This document shows, one piece after another, positions 25,023 to 34,390 of a stretch of DNA of 64,000 bases. The stretch is from Gp6-AA40 sp035571515 (GTDB lineage: Bacteria > Acidobacteriota > Vicinamibacteria > Vicinamibacterales > UBA2999), in NCBI GenBank assembly GCA_035571515.1, contig DATNCQ010000233.1:5221-69220 (forward strand). The letters are read 5' to 3'. How positions within the stretch are numbered: position 1 is the stretch's first letter; every line of letters begins with the position of its first letter. Under the pieces are notes generated by a model, which had not been told where the DNA came from, made no database searches, and saw only the letters and a list, made by a program, of their open reading frames with translations. Position numbers and translations under genes: made by a program.

Positions 25023-26188
25023 GCGTTCAATTCTAGCGCCTGGGCTCTATGCCGGGCGCACTCCCGCGACCATCTATCCACGCGTCGTACCACCTCGAGG
25101 GTCGTCACCTCTTCACTGTCGTGCGCATCCATCGTTTCCTGTATGACGCGCGGGATCGCCGTAAAGCCGAGCTTCCCGTCGAGAAAATGCTCGACGGCAA
25201 TCTCGTTGGCCGCGTTCAGGACGACGGGAAGGGTGCCGCCGGCGCGGAGCGCGCGATATGCGAGGTCCAGGCACGGAAAGCGGTCGCGTGCAGGGGCGTG
25301 AAACTCCAGGTGCCCGGCGTGTAGCAAATCGAGCGTCGGCAGCGACCGCGCCTCCCACCGCTCGGGGTAGGAACAGGCGTACTGGATCGGCAGCCGCATG
25401 TCCGTGACGGCCAGCTGCGCGATCACCGAGCCGTCGATCAGCTCCACCAGCGAGTGGACGATGGACTGCGGATGGATCACGACGTCAATCTGGTCGGCCG
25501 ACACGCCGAAGAGCCAGTGCGCCTCGATCACCTCCAGGCCCTTGTTCATCAGCGTCGCGGAATCGATGGTGATTTTGCGCCCCATCCGCCAGGTCGGATG
25601 CCGCAGCGCCGCGTCGGCGTTGACGCCGTCGAGCGCCTTGGCGCTGAGCTCGCGAAACGGACCGCCCGACGCCGTCAGGATCAGCCGCCGGATCTCCCCG
25701 CGATCGCGGCCGTGCAGGCACTGGTGGATGGCGTTGTGCTCGCTGTCCACCGGCAGGATCGCCACGCCGCGGCGCCGCGCGGCATCGGTGACCAGTTGTC
25801 CCGCCATCACGAGGACTTCCTTGTTCGCCAGCGCGACGGTCTTGCCGCTCTCGATGGCGGCGAGCACCGCCTCGAGACCCGCGGTGCCGGACGAGGCGCA
25901 GAGCACGATGTCAACCGCGGGATGGGTTGCGACGGCAACCAGTCCGTCCGGGCCGCTGACGATGCTGACCGCCTGCGATCCGCAGGCGCTGCGGAGGCGG
26001 TCGGCGCCGTCGGAGGTCGCCATGCCGACGATGTCGGGGCAATAGCGGGCAACCTGCTCCGCGAGCAGCGCCGCGTTGTCGCCCGCGGCGAGTGCCGCCA
26101 CGCGGAGCCGATCGGGATACGCGTCAACTACGGCGAGCGCGCTCTGCCCGATCGATCCGGTCGATCCGAGGATGGCGAGGTGCTTCAC
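25019..26188 (-). CDS. dxr: 1-deoxy-D-xylulose-5-phosphate reductoisomerase
   Basis: A 389-residue NADPH enzyme, the second step of the MEP isoprenoid pathway. Motifs: GSTGSIGQS (NADPH), ALANKEVLVMAG, VDSEHNAIHQCL (metal-binding) and KITIDSATLMNKGLEVIEAH. GTG 26188 overlaps the cdsA stop. Its product feeds the undecaprenyl chain made by UppS, encoded two genes upstream. Confidence 0.96.
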   Translation of the reverse strand: MKHLAILGSTGSIGQSALAVVDAYPDRLRVAALAAGDNAALLAEQVARYCPDIVGMATSDGADRLRSACGSQAVSIVSGPDGLVAVATHPAVDIVLCASSGTAGLEAVLAAIESGKTVALANKEVLVMAGQLVTDAARRRGVAILPVDSEHNAIHQCLHGRDRGEIRRLILTASGGPFRELSAKALDGVNADAALRHPTWRMGRKITIDSATLMNKGLEVIEAHWLFGVSADQIDVVIHPQSIVHSLVELIDGSVIAQLAVTDMRLPIQYACSYPERWEARSLPTLDLLHAGHLEFHAPARDRFPCLDLAYRALRAGGTLPVVLNAANEIAVEHFLDGKLGFTAIPRVIQETMDAHDSEEVTTLEVVRRVDRWSRECARHRAQALELNA

Positions 26189-26963
26189 GCCACGCGCCCC
26201 TGCAGCACCATGAAATAGAACACCGGGATCGCGAACAGCAGCGCGTCGATGCGATCGAGCACGCCGCCGTGGCCGGGAATCAGCGCGGAGCTGTCCTTCA
26301 GCCCGGCGGCCCGCTTCAGCCGCGATTCGAACAGGTCGCCCGCGATGCCGAGGCAGACGATCACGAGCCCGAGCAGGACCCGGACAACGATGGGCGTGAG
26401 GGGAAAGACGAACGTCAGCGCGACCGCCATGAACAAGGCGCCGAAGACGACGCCGCCAATGGCGCCTTCCACGGTCTTCTTCGGACTGATCGCCGGCGCC
26501 AGCGGACGGCGGCCGAAGGCGCGTCCCGTGTAGAACTGCGCGGAATCGCTCACGACGATCGTCGCCATCAGCAGCAGCGTCGCCTTCGGTCCCGCGAGCA
26601 TCTGCAGCGCGACCAGCATCCCGAGCGGCGCGCCGATGTAGACGGGCGCCACGAGGTCCACCGCGGCCTCGTGAATCGTCCACCCTTCCCGCAGCACCGC
26701 GAACGCGAGCCACACGATGACGACGATCGCGACGAGCACGATGCTGAGCGGCGCGGGCACGGCCGACCACCAGCACGCATAGACGACCACCGCGATGACG
26801 ACCCACCGCAAAGGCGAGCGGGACTTCGGCGAGGTGATGCGCACGTACTCGTGCGCGGCAAGGCCGGCGACGAGGCAGGCCAGCACTCGCAGCGCCATGA
26901 ACGGAAGGAACAGGATGACGGCAACCGCCGCGGCGGCGAGGAGGACGCCGCTGATGACACGCG

Positions 26964-26967
<4 letters not shown>
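26185..26967 (-). CDS. cdsA: Phosphatidate cytidylyltransferase
   Basis: A 260-residue membrane enzyme that makes CDP-diacylglycerol for phospholipid synthesis. It has about eight helices and the CDP-diglyceride signature near the C-terminus (SPKKTVEGAIGGVVFG, then GDLFESRLKRAAGLKDS, GHGGVLDRIDALLF). ATG 26967 overlaps the uppS stop by four bases; the upstream extension is uppS shadow. Confidence 0.94.
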
Positions 26968-27743
<776 letters not shown>

Positions 27744-27765
27744 GGCGCAACTGGAATTTGCGAAT

Positions 27766-28542
27766 CTACGCATCATAGTCCACGCGCACGAGGCACAACC
27801 CGTGCGGCGGCGCGGTCGCGCCGGCGTCCGCGCGCGTGCCGCCGTCGACCAGCTGCGCCATGGAAGCGGGCGGGCGCCAGCCGCGCCCAATCTCGACCAG
27901 CGTGCCGACGATCGCGCGCACCATGTGCCGCAGGAAGCCGTCGCCGGCAATCTCGTAGGCCATCAAGGCTCGCGCATCCATCGTGCGCGGATGCGAAGCG
28001 TCCGCGCCCAGGGCAATGTCGGAGCGGGTGATCGTCCGGATGGTGGTGCTCGTGTCGGTGCCGACGCTTTGAAACGCGGCGAAATCGTGCGTGCCGATCA
28101 GCTTCGCCGCGGCCTCGCGCATCGCGGCGACGTCGAGCGGCTCGGCGAGCTGCCACACGAACGCGCGTGTGAACGGATCGCCGACGCTGCCGGCCCGTAT
28201 CTGGTAGCAATACGTCTTCGAGCGCGCGCTGAAACGGGCGTGGAAATCGGGCGGCGCGTCGGCGACCTCGAGCACGCGGATGTCTTCCGGCAGCTGGGCG
28301 TTGAGGGCACGAACGAGCGTGTCGACCGGGTGCGTGAAGCTGACGGCAGCGCTGGCCACCTGGCCGAGCGCGTGCACCCCGGCATCGGTCCGGCCCGCGC
28401 CGTGCGCCGTGACGGGACCGCCTTCGAACTTCGCGAGCGCGTCTTCGAGCAGCCCCTGTATCGACTCGCCCGACGTCTGGCGCTGCCAGCCGACGAACCG
28501 CGTGCCGTCGTACGCGAGGGTGATCTTCAGGGTGCGCGTCAC
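27766..28542 (-). CDS. truA: tRNA pseudouridine(38-40) synthase
   Basis: A 258-residue enzyme. The catalytic Asp53 is in GAGRTDAGVHALGQ, and the front AYDGTRFVGWQRQ and rear FLRHMVRAIVGTLVEIG motifs are conserved. It modifies the anticodon stem-loop of many tRNAs. It is downstream of pyrE, separated by a 115-bp gap holding a degenerate CACGAAG repeat. Confidence 0.95.
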   Translation of the reverse strand: MTRTLKITLAYDGTRFVGWQRQTSGESIQGLLEDALAKFEGGPVTAHGAGRTDAGVHALGQVASAAVSFTHPVDTLVRALNAQLPEDIRVLEVADAPPDFHARFSARSKTYCYQIRAGSVGDPFTRAFVWQLAEPLDVAAMREAAAKLIGTHDFAAFQSVGTDTSTTIRTITRSDIALGADASHPRTMDARALMAYEIAGDGFLRHMVRAIVGTLVEIGRGWRPPASMAQLVDGGTRADAGATAPPHGLCLVRVDYDA

Positions 28543-28547
28543 GCGAG

Positions 28548-28640
28548 TGGATCACCACAAAGGTCGCTTGGCGACACACACGAAGACCACGAAGTACTCA
28601 ACGTACTGCAATTATCTTCGTCAGCCTCGTGTTTGCGCGC
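28548..28640. repeat. Degenerate CACGAAG repeat
   Basis: Arms CACGAAGACCACGAAG and CTTCGTCAGCCTCGTG flank a small ACTCAACGTACT palindrome in the pyrE-truA gap. Confidence 0.6.
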
Positions 28641-28657
28641 AAAGCGCGCCATCCTGG

Positions 28658-29227
28658 TTATACGCGGGAGCCGGGCTTGGTCACCGGCTTTCCCTCGGCA
28701 CAGAGCGGGCACGCCTCCCCTTCGTAGGTCGGCAGCGCGATGGTAGCGAGCGCGTGAAAGGGGACGTCGATGCGTTGCCGGCCGCCGCTGCGGTCGATGA
28801 TGGCGGCCGCGCCGACCACCGTCGCCCCCGCCGCGCGCGCGACGTCGATCGTCTCCTGCGTCGAGCCGCCAGTCGTGACGACGTCCTCGACCACGAGCAC
28901 CTTCTCGCCCGGTTCGAGCGAGAAACCGCGCCGCAGCGTCAACTTCCCGTCCTGCCGCTCGGCGAAGATGGCGCGGACGCCGAGCGCGCGCCCCACTTCC
29001 TGCCCGATGACGATGCCTCCGAGCGCCGGAGAGAGCACGACGTCCGCTGCAAGCGAACGGACACGGTCGGCAATCGCGACGCCGCAGGCTTCCGCTTCCG
29101 CGGGATGCTGCAGCACGAGCGCGCATTGCAGGTAGCCGGGGCTGTGCAGTCCCGATGTCAGCCGGAAATGTCCTTCGAGCAGCGCGCCGACGCGTCGAAA
29201 CCGATCGAGCACGGGATCCGTAGTCAC
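28658..29227 (-). CDS. pyrE: Orotate phosphoribosyltransferase
   Basis: A 189-residue enzyme joining orotate and PRPP to OMP. The PRPP loop is VLVVEDVVTTGGST and the flexible-loop region is ERQDGKLTLRRGF. The C-terminus has an uncommon Cys pair, CPLC, in a short tail. A second OPRT-like gene at 41127-41771 has a matching CPMC tail. Start is GTG 29227. It is distant from the main pyr operons. Confidence 0.93.
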   Translation of the reverse strand: MTTDPVLDRFRRVGALLEGHFRLTSGLHSPGYLQCALVLQHPAEAEACGVAIADRVRSLAADVVLSPALGGIVIGQEVGRALGVRAIFAERQDGKLTLRRGFSLEPGEKVLVVEDVVTTGGSTQETIDVARAAGATVVGAAAIIDRSGGRQRIDVPFHALATIALPTYEGEACPLCAEGKPVTKPGSRV

Positions 29228-29294
29228 AATGTCATCATACGTTCATAGATCTGCCACGCGGGAGGGGCCACAGTCAGGTGTGATGGTGTCCGGC

Positions 29295-29390
29295 CAGGTA
29301 GCAGGTAGCAGGTAGCAGGTATCAGGCGTGGTCAAGGTATCAGCGAGCCGGTTTCAGGTTTGAGGCGTATTAGGAAGCAGGTTTCGGCGA
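29295..29390. repeat. CAGGTAGC / GGTATCAG short-period repeat
   Basis: A run of CAGGTAGCAGGTAGCAGGTA followed by drifting GGTATCAG, GGTTTCAG and GCAGGTTTC units, directly before the TolC-like gene. It leaves the 181-bp divergent region with little unique sequence; I see no obvious promoter. Confidence 0.7.
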
Positions 29391-29408
29391 GAGGCACGGA
29401 GCAGGACG

Positions 29409-31055
29409 ATGCGAACGACTTTCATGCGAGCAGCGCTGATCACGGCACTCATCGGCATCGGCGGTAGCGCGGTGGCGCGGGCGCAGACGCCCGGCGACCA
29501 GGTTCGCCGGCTCAGCGTCGACGAAGCGGTGCGGCTGGCGCTCGACAACAACCTCGGCGTGCAGATTGCGCGCATCAACCCGCAGCTCCAGGACCTCGCC
29601 GTGGCGCTCGCGCACGCGGCGTGGGTGCCGACGTTCAACACGACCGTGCAGGGAGCGAGCACCGACATCCCGAACACGAGCTTCCTCTCGGGCACGACCG
29701 GCAGCAAGGTCACCAACGGCCGCCTGGCGAGCAACATCGGCGTGCTGCAGCAGACGCCGTGGGGCGGCAGCTACAGCGTCGGCTGGGACAGCTCGCGCCA
29801 GACGACGACCAATATCTTCTCCAACTTCTCGCCGCAGCTGCAGTCGTCGCTGTCGCTCAACATCCGGCAGCCGCTGCTGCGGAACTTCGGCATGGACAGC
29901 CTGCGCCAGCAGGTGATTCTCAGCGAGAAGAACCGCGAGATCTCCGACATCGAGGTCGAGCAGACGGTGGCGACGACCTCGCGCGCGGTGCGCAACGCCT
30001 ACTGGGATCTCGCCTATGCCCTCGCCTCGCTCGCCGTGCAGCAGCAGTCGCTCGACCTGGCGCGCGAATCGCTGCGCGAGACGAACGCGCGCATCCAGAT
30101 CGGCACCACCCCGCCGATCGACGCGGTCGAGGCCGAAGCCGAAGTCGCCACGCGCGACGAGGCGGTCATCGTCGCCCAGGCGCAGATCGAGAACGCGCAG
30201 GACGCGCTCCGCACGCTCGTTTTCAACCAGGCGGCGCCGGACTTCTGGACCGCGCGCATCGAGCCGACCGACCTGCCGGCGTTCGAACCGGCCAGGGTCG
30301 ACGTGGACGGCGCGGTCCGCAACGCGCTGCAGATGCGGACCGACCTCCTGCAGGCGCGCAAATCCCTCGAGGAGAACGACATCAACGTCAGGTACTACCG
30401 CAACCAGACGTTGCCCGACGTCACCGCCAGCTTCGATTACGGGCTGACCGGCCTCGGCGGCACCCAGTTCGTGCGCGGCACGGGCTTCCCGGGCCCGATC
30501 ATCGGCGCGACGCAGCGCAGCTTCGGATCGGTGATCGGCGACCTGTTCGGCAACCAGTTCCCGAACTGGACGCTGGCGCTGAACATCAGCTATCCGATGG
30601 GCCGCAGCCAGCAGGAGGCGAGCCTCGCGCGCGCGCAGCTCGAGGGCAGCCAGGCGGTGACGCAGTTGAAGAACGCGGAGCTGCAGGTCGTCACGCAGGT
30701 GCGCAACGTCGCGCGCTCTGTGCAGACCAATGCGAAGCGCGTCGAGAGCACGCGCGTGGCGCGCTCGCTGGCCGAGCAGCGGCTCGACGCCGAGCAGAAG
30801 AAGCTGGCCGCCGGCACCTCGACCAACTTCGTCGTCTTCCAGGCGCAGCGCGACCTGGCGCAGGCGCGCAACAACGAGCTGAGCGCGGTCCTCGACTACG
30901 ACCGGTCGGTCGTCGACTTCGAGACCGTGCAGCGAGCGCCCGTCGCCGGGGCCGGCCTGGCCACGGCATCGACGGTCACGAGCGGCACGCTGGGAGCCGG
31001 GGCGACCGCGGCGCCCGCCGCCACCGGCGGTACGCTGATTAGCGGATCGCGGTAA
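29409..31055 (+). CDS. TolC-family outer membrane efflux protein
   Basis: A 548-residue outer-membrane channel subunit. The signal peptide ends near ARAQ, then LSVDEAVRLALDNNLGVQ opens the first OEP repeat; the second opens at ARVDVDGAVRNALQMRTDL. Long Ala/Gln/Glu helices in both repeats form the periplasmic tunnel (RAQLEGSQAVTQLKNAEL, AEQKKLAAGTSTNFVVFQAQ). The C-terminal tail is Ala/Gly/Thr-rich. No inner-membrane pump or adaptor gene is adjacent, so its partner must be encoded elsewhere. Confidence 0.9.
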   Translation: MRTTFMRAALITALIGIGGSAVARAQTPGDQVRRLSVDEAVRLALDNNLGVQIARINPQLQDLAVALAHAAWVPTFNTTVQGASTDIPNTSFLSGTTGSKVTNGRLASNIGVLQQTPWGGSYSVGWDSSRQTTTNIFSNFSPQLQSSLSLNIRQPLLRNFGMDSLRQQVILSEKNREISDIEVEQTVATTSRAVRNAYWDLAYALASLAVQQQSLDLARESLRETNARIQIGTTPPIDAVEAEAEVATRDEAVIVAQAQIENAQDALRTLVFNQAAPDFWTARIEPTDLPAFEPARVDVDGAVRNALQMRTDLLQARKSLEENDINVRYYRNQTLPDVTASFDYGLTGLGGTQFVRGTGFPGPIIGATQRSFGSVIGDLFGNQFPNWTLALNISYPMGRSQQEASLARAQLEGSQAVTQLKNAELQVVTQVRNVARSVQTNAKRVESTRVARSLAEQRLDAEQKKLAAGTSTNFVVFQAQRDLAQARNNELSAVLDYDRSVVDFETVQRAPVAGAGLATASTVTSGTLGAGATAAPAATGGTLISGSR

Positions 31056-31183
31056 TGCAGAATTCAAAATGCACAATGCAACCTCATGTCGTGCGCGGCA
31101 ACGGCGTGAACGTCGCGACGAGTGTCAGCAACGCCGCCGCGATCCGAGTACCGTTTGCATTTTGAATTTTGCATTTTGAATTG
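31056..31183. repeat. ATGCAAAA-type palindromic element, about 125 bp
   Basis: The ends are an AT-rich inverted pair (ATTCAAAATGCACAATGCAA and TTGCATTTTGAATTTTGCAT) around a GC-rich centre. It resembles the element pair at 60956-61165, including parts of the centre, which suggests mobile origin rather than chance low complexity. Confidence 0.7.
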
Positions 31184-31966
31184 ATGCCGCCGCTGACGGT
31201 CACCATCATCACGCTGAACGAGGCCGCGCACATCGGCGCGGCCGTCGATTCCGCCTCCTTCGCCGACGAAATCCTCGTCGTCGATTCGGGCAGCGGGGAC
31301 GGGACGACCGACATCGCGCGCGGCAGGGGCGCGCGCGTGCTGACGCGCGCCTGGACCGGATACGTCGACCAGAAGAATTACGCCGCTGGACAGGCGAGCC
31401 ACGACTGGATCTTGTCGCTCGACGCCGACGAACGGATCCCGGCGCCGCTCGCCGGGGAGATCAGGGGCCTGCTCGCGGGAGATCCGCCGTATCACGGCTA
31501 CCGGGTGCCGCGCGTGACCTTTCATCTGGGCCGCTGGGTTCGAACCACGGACTTCTATCCGGACTACCAGACGCGGCTGTACGATCGCCGCTTCGCTCGA
31601 TGGTGCGGCCGCTACGTGCACGAGTCGGTCAGCGTCGACGGACCGTCTGGTCAGCTGACGCACGACCTCGAACACTACTCATTCGCCGACCTGCGCGATC
31701 AGATCGAGCGGATCAATTACTACTCAACGCTGGCGGCGCGGCAGATGTACGAAGCGGGCAGGCGGACGGGACCCGTCGAAATACTGGTGCATCCGCCCGC
31801 GGCATTCCTTCGCAATTACATCTTGAGGAAGGGCTTTCTCGACGGTACCGCGGGGCTGACGATCTCGCTGATGAACGCGTGGTCGGTCGGCCTGAAGTTC
31901 ATGAAGCTCTGGGAGCTGCAAACAACGTCCAACGACCAGCGACCAACCCCCGGGGCGGATCGATAA
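31184..31966 (+). CDS. GT2 glycosyltransferase, WaaE/KdtX-like
   Basis: A 260-residue GT-A enzyme of the lipopolysaccharide core beta-glucosyltransferase group. Motifs: TVTIITLNEAAHI, EILVVDSGSGDGTTDIA, WTGYVDQKNYAAGQASHDW and the DxD-type LSLDADERIPAP. A C-terminal amphipathic region (AFLRNYILRKGFLDG) is typical for membrane association. The last residues (TTSNDQRPTPGADR) come from a short-period repeat and are unlike the family. ATG 31184 follows immediately after the repeat element. Confidence 0.87.
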   Translation: MPPLTVTIITLNEAAHIGAAVDSASFADEILVVDSGSGDGTTDIARGRGARVLTRAWTGYVDQKNYAAGQASHDWILSLDADERIPAPLAGEIRGLLAGDPPYHGYRVPRVTFHLGRWVRTTDFYPDYQTRLYDRRFARWCGRYVHESVSVDGPSGQLTHDLEHYSFADLRDQIERINYYSTLAARQMYEAGRRTGPVEILVHPPAAFLRNYILRKGFLDGTAGLTISLMNAWSVGLKFMKLWELQTTSNDQRPTPGADR

Positions 31967-31971
31967 CTCCG

Positions 31972-32000
31972 TGGAAGTTGGGAATTGGAAATTGGGAGCT
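31972..32000. repeat. GGAAGTTGGGAATTGGAAATTGGGA-type repeat
   Basis: Three diverged GGAAnTTGGGA units fill the gap between the convergent GT2 and OB-like genes. Confidence 0.6.
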
Positions 32001-32413
32001 TACTGCGAAGAACAGGAGTCTTTGATCGGCACCCACGCGGTCATCTTGATGCGCGGCAGGTCACCGAAGCGGTCGGCGTCGGGCTTGCCCTCGTCCTCGA
32101 TCACCCCGATGACTTCGATCTGCTGGCCGATCCGGCGCCCGAGCTCCTTCTCGCGATCGCCGGTGATGCTATAGGCGGTCGCCTTCCTCGCGCCCTCGGG
32201 CTTGACCATCGTCAACACGAACTCGTTGCCGACGCCGAGGCCCGTGCCGAGCGCGCCGCCCCGGCCTTCGCTGCGCTCTTTCCGATAGTCCTTCTCCCAC
32301 TGGACGCAGCCGCTGATGCGGACTTCCCTGGCCGCGTCGCCAGCCGACTGGGCCAGCGCCGGGGCGACCGCGCCGAGCAACGACACGACGAGTGAGATCG
32401 CAATCGATCGCAT
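32000..32413 (-). CDS. Small secreted protein, unknown
   Basis: A 137-residue protein with a signal peptide (IAISLVVSLLGAVAPALAQ). The mature part looks like a small OB-type beta domain (ISGCVQWEKDYRKER, YSITGDREKELGRRIGQQIEVIGVIED), as in acidobacterial extracellular proteins that begin with a GCVxW/GCL pattern. There are two Cys residues, one in the domain front and one at the end (SCSSQ), possibly a disulfide. No function is assigned. Confidence 0.65.
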   Translation of the reverse strand: MRSIAISLVVSLLGAVAPALAQSAGDAAREVRISGCVQWEKDYRKERSEGRGGALGTGLGVGNEFVLTMVKPEGARKATAYSITGDREKELGRRIGQQIEVIGVIEDEGKPDADRFGDLPRIKMTAWVPIKDSCSSQ

Positions 32414-32423
32414 GGTCTCCTTC

Positions 32424-32708
32424 CTAACGTGCGGGCTTCTTCCGGCGCTTCAGGTTGCGGCCTCGATCGGCGGCGAGTGAACGGGGAAGGACGATCCCGG
32501 TGCGCGGCGCGGCGGGCTGCTCGAACAGTTTCTTTTCGACAGGGAGGATTGAGACCGACTCCTCGCTCAATGCGGGCTCGGCCATTTCCTCCGACAGCAG
32601 GTAACAGGCGAGGGAGGTGTAGACGTCATACACCTGTCCCCTCGACAGCCGCGACAGCTGAATCCCGTCAATACTGCCTCTCAGTGTTCTTGTAATTCGG
32701 ACACGCAT
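32424..32708 (-). CDS. Small hypothetical protein
   Basis: A 94-residue protein. Its first half (RVRITRTLRGSIDGIQLSRLSRGQVYDVYTSLACYLLSEEMAE) fits a common small family seen in several phyla that has a compact beta fold and precedes response-regulator or DNA-binding genes. The tail is very basic (RGRNLKRRKKPAR), suggesting nucleic-acid contact. The function is unknown. It lies 10 bp before the secreted protein gene. Confidence 0.6.
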   Translation of the reverse strand: MRVRITRTLRGSIDGIQLSRLSRGQVYDVYTSLACYLLSEEMAEPALSEESVSILPVEKKLFEQPAAPRTGIVLPRSLAADRGRNLKRRKKPAR

Positions 32709-32750
32709 CGCTGGGCCGTAAACGCTGGATCGTCAGCAGTCCTTCAATAA

Positions 32751-33551
32751 TCATTCCGTCCTTATTTTTCGAGCGCCGGATTTGGGACGGCACATTCCGC
32801 GAAGCGGGCACTGACGATCGCCCTGCGGTCTCCCGTAGCCGCACGCGTTCATCATCCCCACATGACATAACGAAAAATCGTACCGAACCGGATCGGCCTC
32901 CCGAATCGACCGCAAAGAGGCGGTGATTTCGGCCGCCATTCGCCATCCCGGCGTCGAATACCGCGTCAAACGGAGGCAGCGACCGAGACGGATCACATGG
33001 GTGTCGAGCGGAATGATGAGCCGCGATGGGGACACGAGTGTCCACGTCCCGAGGTCGATGGCGTCGCGTCGAACCATCCACCGCAGGAAGAGATTGAGCC
33101 GCTTGCAGGCGCTCCCTGCTGACGGGCGCGGGAAGAAATAACAGACGCCCGGCCGCTTCGGAACACGGCCGTATGCGGGGGCCAGGTCCGTCTGCAGTGC
33201 GCGCGTCGAGAACGCCTCGAGGGCCAACGCGATGTCCGGGGCGGCCAGATTGTCGCCCGCCACGAAGAACCGTTCGATCGTCCCGGACTCGCGCAGCATC
33301 CGCTGCAGGATGAGCAGCAGCGCCACGAGATCCCGCCCGCGGATCCAGCGATGCACCAGCGGGTCGATCGGGATGCGGTCGCGAGCCGGCTGGAACGAGC
33401 GGACGAACGACCCCGGGTGCGGACCCATGACGGCGAGCAGCGATTCGATGGAGTGGAGCACGCTGGCGACGCGGCCGAAGGCGAGCGCGGACGCGCAGAA
33501 GCCGACGACCTCGCGGTCGTCCGGCGCGGCATAGCGCCGGACGATGTGCAC
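32751..33551 (-). CDS. TIGR02757-family protein (DUF2400), N-terminus disrupted by a repeat
   Basis: The protein matches the TIGR02757 family of HhH-GPD-like fold (REVVGFCASALAFGRVASVL, PLDTHVIRLGRCLRLTR, YDFSLCHVGM). The C-terminus carries a Cys-rich tail (CGYGRPQGDRQCPLRGMC) that resembles the iron-sulfur loop of MutY/UDG proteins. GTG 33551 is the first standard start, but the frame upstream still encodes family-like residues (LAPRLEDLYRTFDHVDAA) and then runs into a GC-rich repeat without a start, so the true N-terminus has probably been damaged or uses a rare codon near 33630. Confidence 0.7.
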   Translation of the reverse strand: MHIVRRYAAPDDREVVGFCASALAFGRVASVLHSIESLLAVMGPHPGSFVRSFQPARDRIPIDPLVHRWIRGRDLVALLLILQRMLRESGTIERFFVAGDNLAAPDIALALEAFSTRALQTDLAPAYGRVPKRPGVCYFFPRPSAGSACKRLNLFLRWMVRRDAIDLGTWTLVSPSRLIIPLDTHVIRLGRCLRLTRYSTPGWRMAAEITASLRSIREADPVRYDFSLCHVGMMNACGYGRPQGDRQCPLRGMCRPKSGARKIRTE

Positions 33552-33630
33552 GGGATCGGATGCGGCGTCGACGTGGTCGAACGTACGATAGAGGTCCTCG
33601 AGCCGCGGCGCGAGCTCGAGCGCACGGGTC

Positions 33631-33701
33631 CGGATTCGGATCCCGGATCCCCCTCGACTTCGCTCGGGGCAAGCCGGATCCCGGTTCCCGGCCGGGATCC
33701 G
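33631..33701. repeat. GGATCCCGG repeat between CMD and TIGR02757 genes
   Basis: Alternating GGATCCCGGATCC blocks surround CCCTCGACTTCGCTCGGGG, a hairpin of the CCCTTCGA-type. The same blocks occur in pyrK at 45283-45364. Confidence 0.75.
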
Positions 33702-33702
33702 C

Positions 33703-34389
33703 CTACTTCGGGAACGGCTTGAGCGCAGGGGAATTTCCCGGGGGCAACCCCGTACGTCCCACGTTGAGGACCATCGAAATCATCGAGTAGTAGCCGTTGA
33801 GGCCGACCAGGTCCATCATCCCCTGCTCGCCGTACTTGGCCACCATGCGCGCGTACGTGCGGTCGGTCACGCTGTGAAAGTCGTTCAGCTCGTTGCTGAA
33901 GTCGTAGACGATCTCCATCCCCTCGCTCAGCCCCTCGGGCCGGCGGCCGTCGGCGACGGCCTGGATGATGGCGTCGCTGAGGCCCGCGGTCCTGCCGTCG
34001 GCCGCGTGCACGTACCATTCGTACTGCTGCGTCCAGCGGCGCGAGACGAGCAGGATCGCGAACTCGCTGACGTCGCGCGGCAGCGAGTTGCCGAACCGGA
34101 GGTAGGTGCCCATCTTCGCGGCGTTGATCATCAGCTGCGGGCTGCGGCTCAGCGGCACGAACGGGCCGAATACCTCCTGCTTGCGTTCGACGAGGAACTC
34201 GGCGGCGGCCTTTTTCTGCGCGTCGGTCAGCTTGTCGGCCGGAATCGGCGGCAGCCGGTCCTGCGCCAACGCCGGGGACGCGCAGAGCGTCAGCACCGCG
34301 AGCGCCGCACACACCCTGCCTGCTGCCAGCGTCCAGCCGCCTGCGCTCTCACTGCCCACTGCCCGTTGCCTGCTGCCTGCTGCCTGCAT
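33703..34389 (-). CDS. Carboxymuconolactone decarboxylase-family exported protein with repeat-encoded N-terminus
   Basis: A 228-residue protein of the AhpD/CMD helical fold (FGPFVPLSRSPQLMINAAKM, SEFAILLVSRRWTQQYEWYVHA, FHSVTDRTYARMVAKYG). The usual CxxC of AhpD is absent; the EW.H pattern in its place is typical of the sugar- or aromatic-acid-linked subgroup. A good Shine-Dalgarno (GAGAGGA) supports ATG 34389. The first 25 residues are encoded by CTGCCTGC-type repeat, and a signal peptide (CAALAVLTLCASPALA) follows. It is the last gene of the seven-gene operon, one base after the BtpA-like gene. Confidence 0.78.
   Translation of the reverse strand: MQAAGSRQRAVGSESAGGWTLAAGRVCAALAVLTLCASPALAQDRLPPIPADKLTDAQKKAAAEFLVERKQEVFGPFVPLSRSPQLMINAAKMGTYLRFGNSLPRDVSEFAILLVSRRWTQQYEWYVHAADGRTAGLSDAIIQAVADGRRPEGLSEGMEIVYDFSNELNDFHSVTDRTYARMVAKYGEQGMMDLVGLNGYYSMISMVLNVGRTGLPPGNSPALKPFPK
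34341..34389. repeat. CTGCCTGC short-period repeat inside the CMD gene start
   Basis: Units TGCCTGC, TGCCCACTGCCCGT and similar run from the start codon into the coding region of the minus-strand gene. Confidence 0.7.
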
Positions 34390-34390
34390 G

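Noticed and set aside
29295..29390. CAGGTAGC run as a CRISPR or iteron array
   Set aside because: The units are 6-8 bp, directly joined and drifting, without spacers; no rep or cas gene is near.
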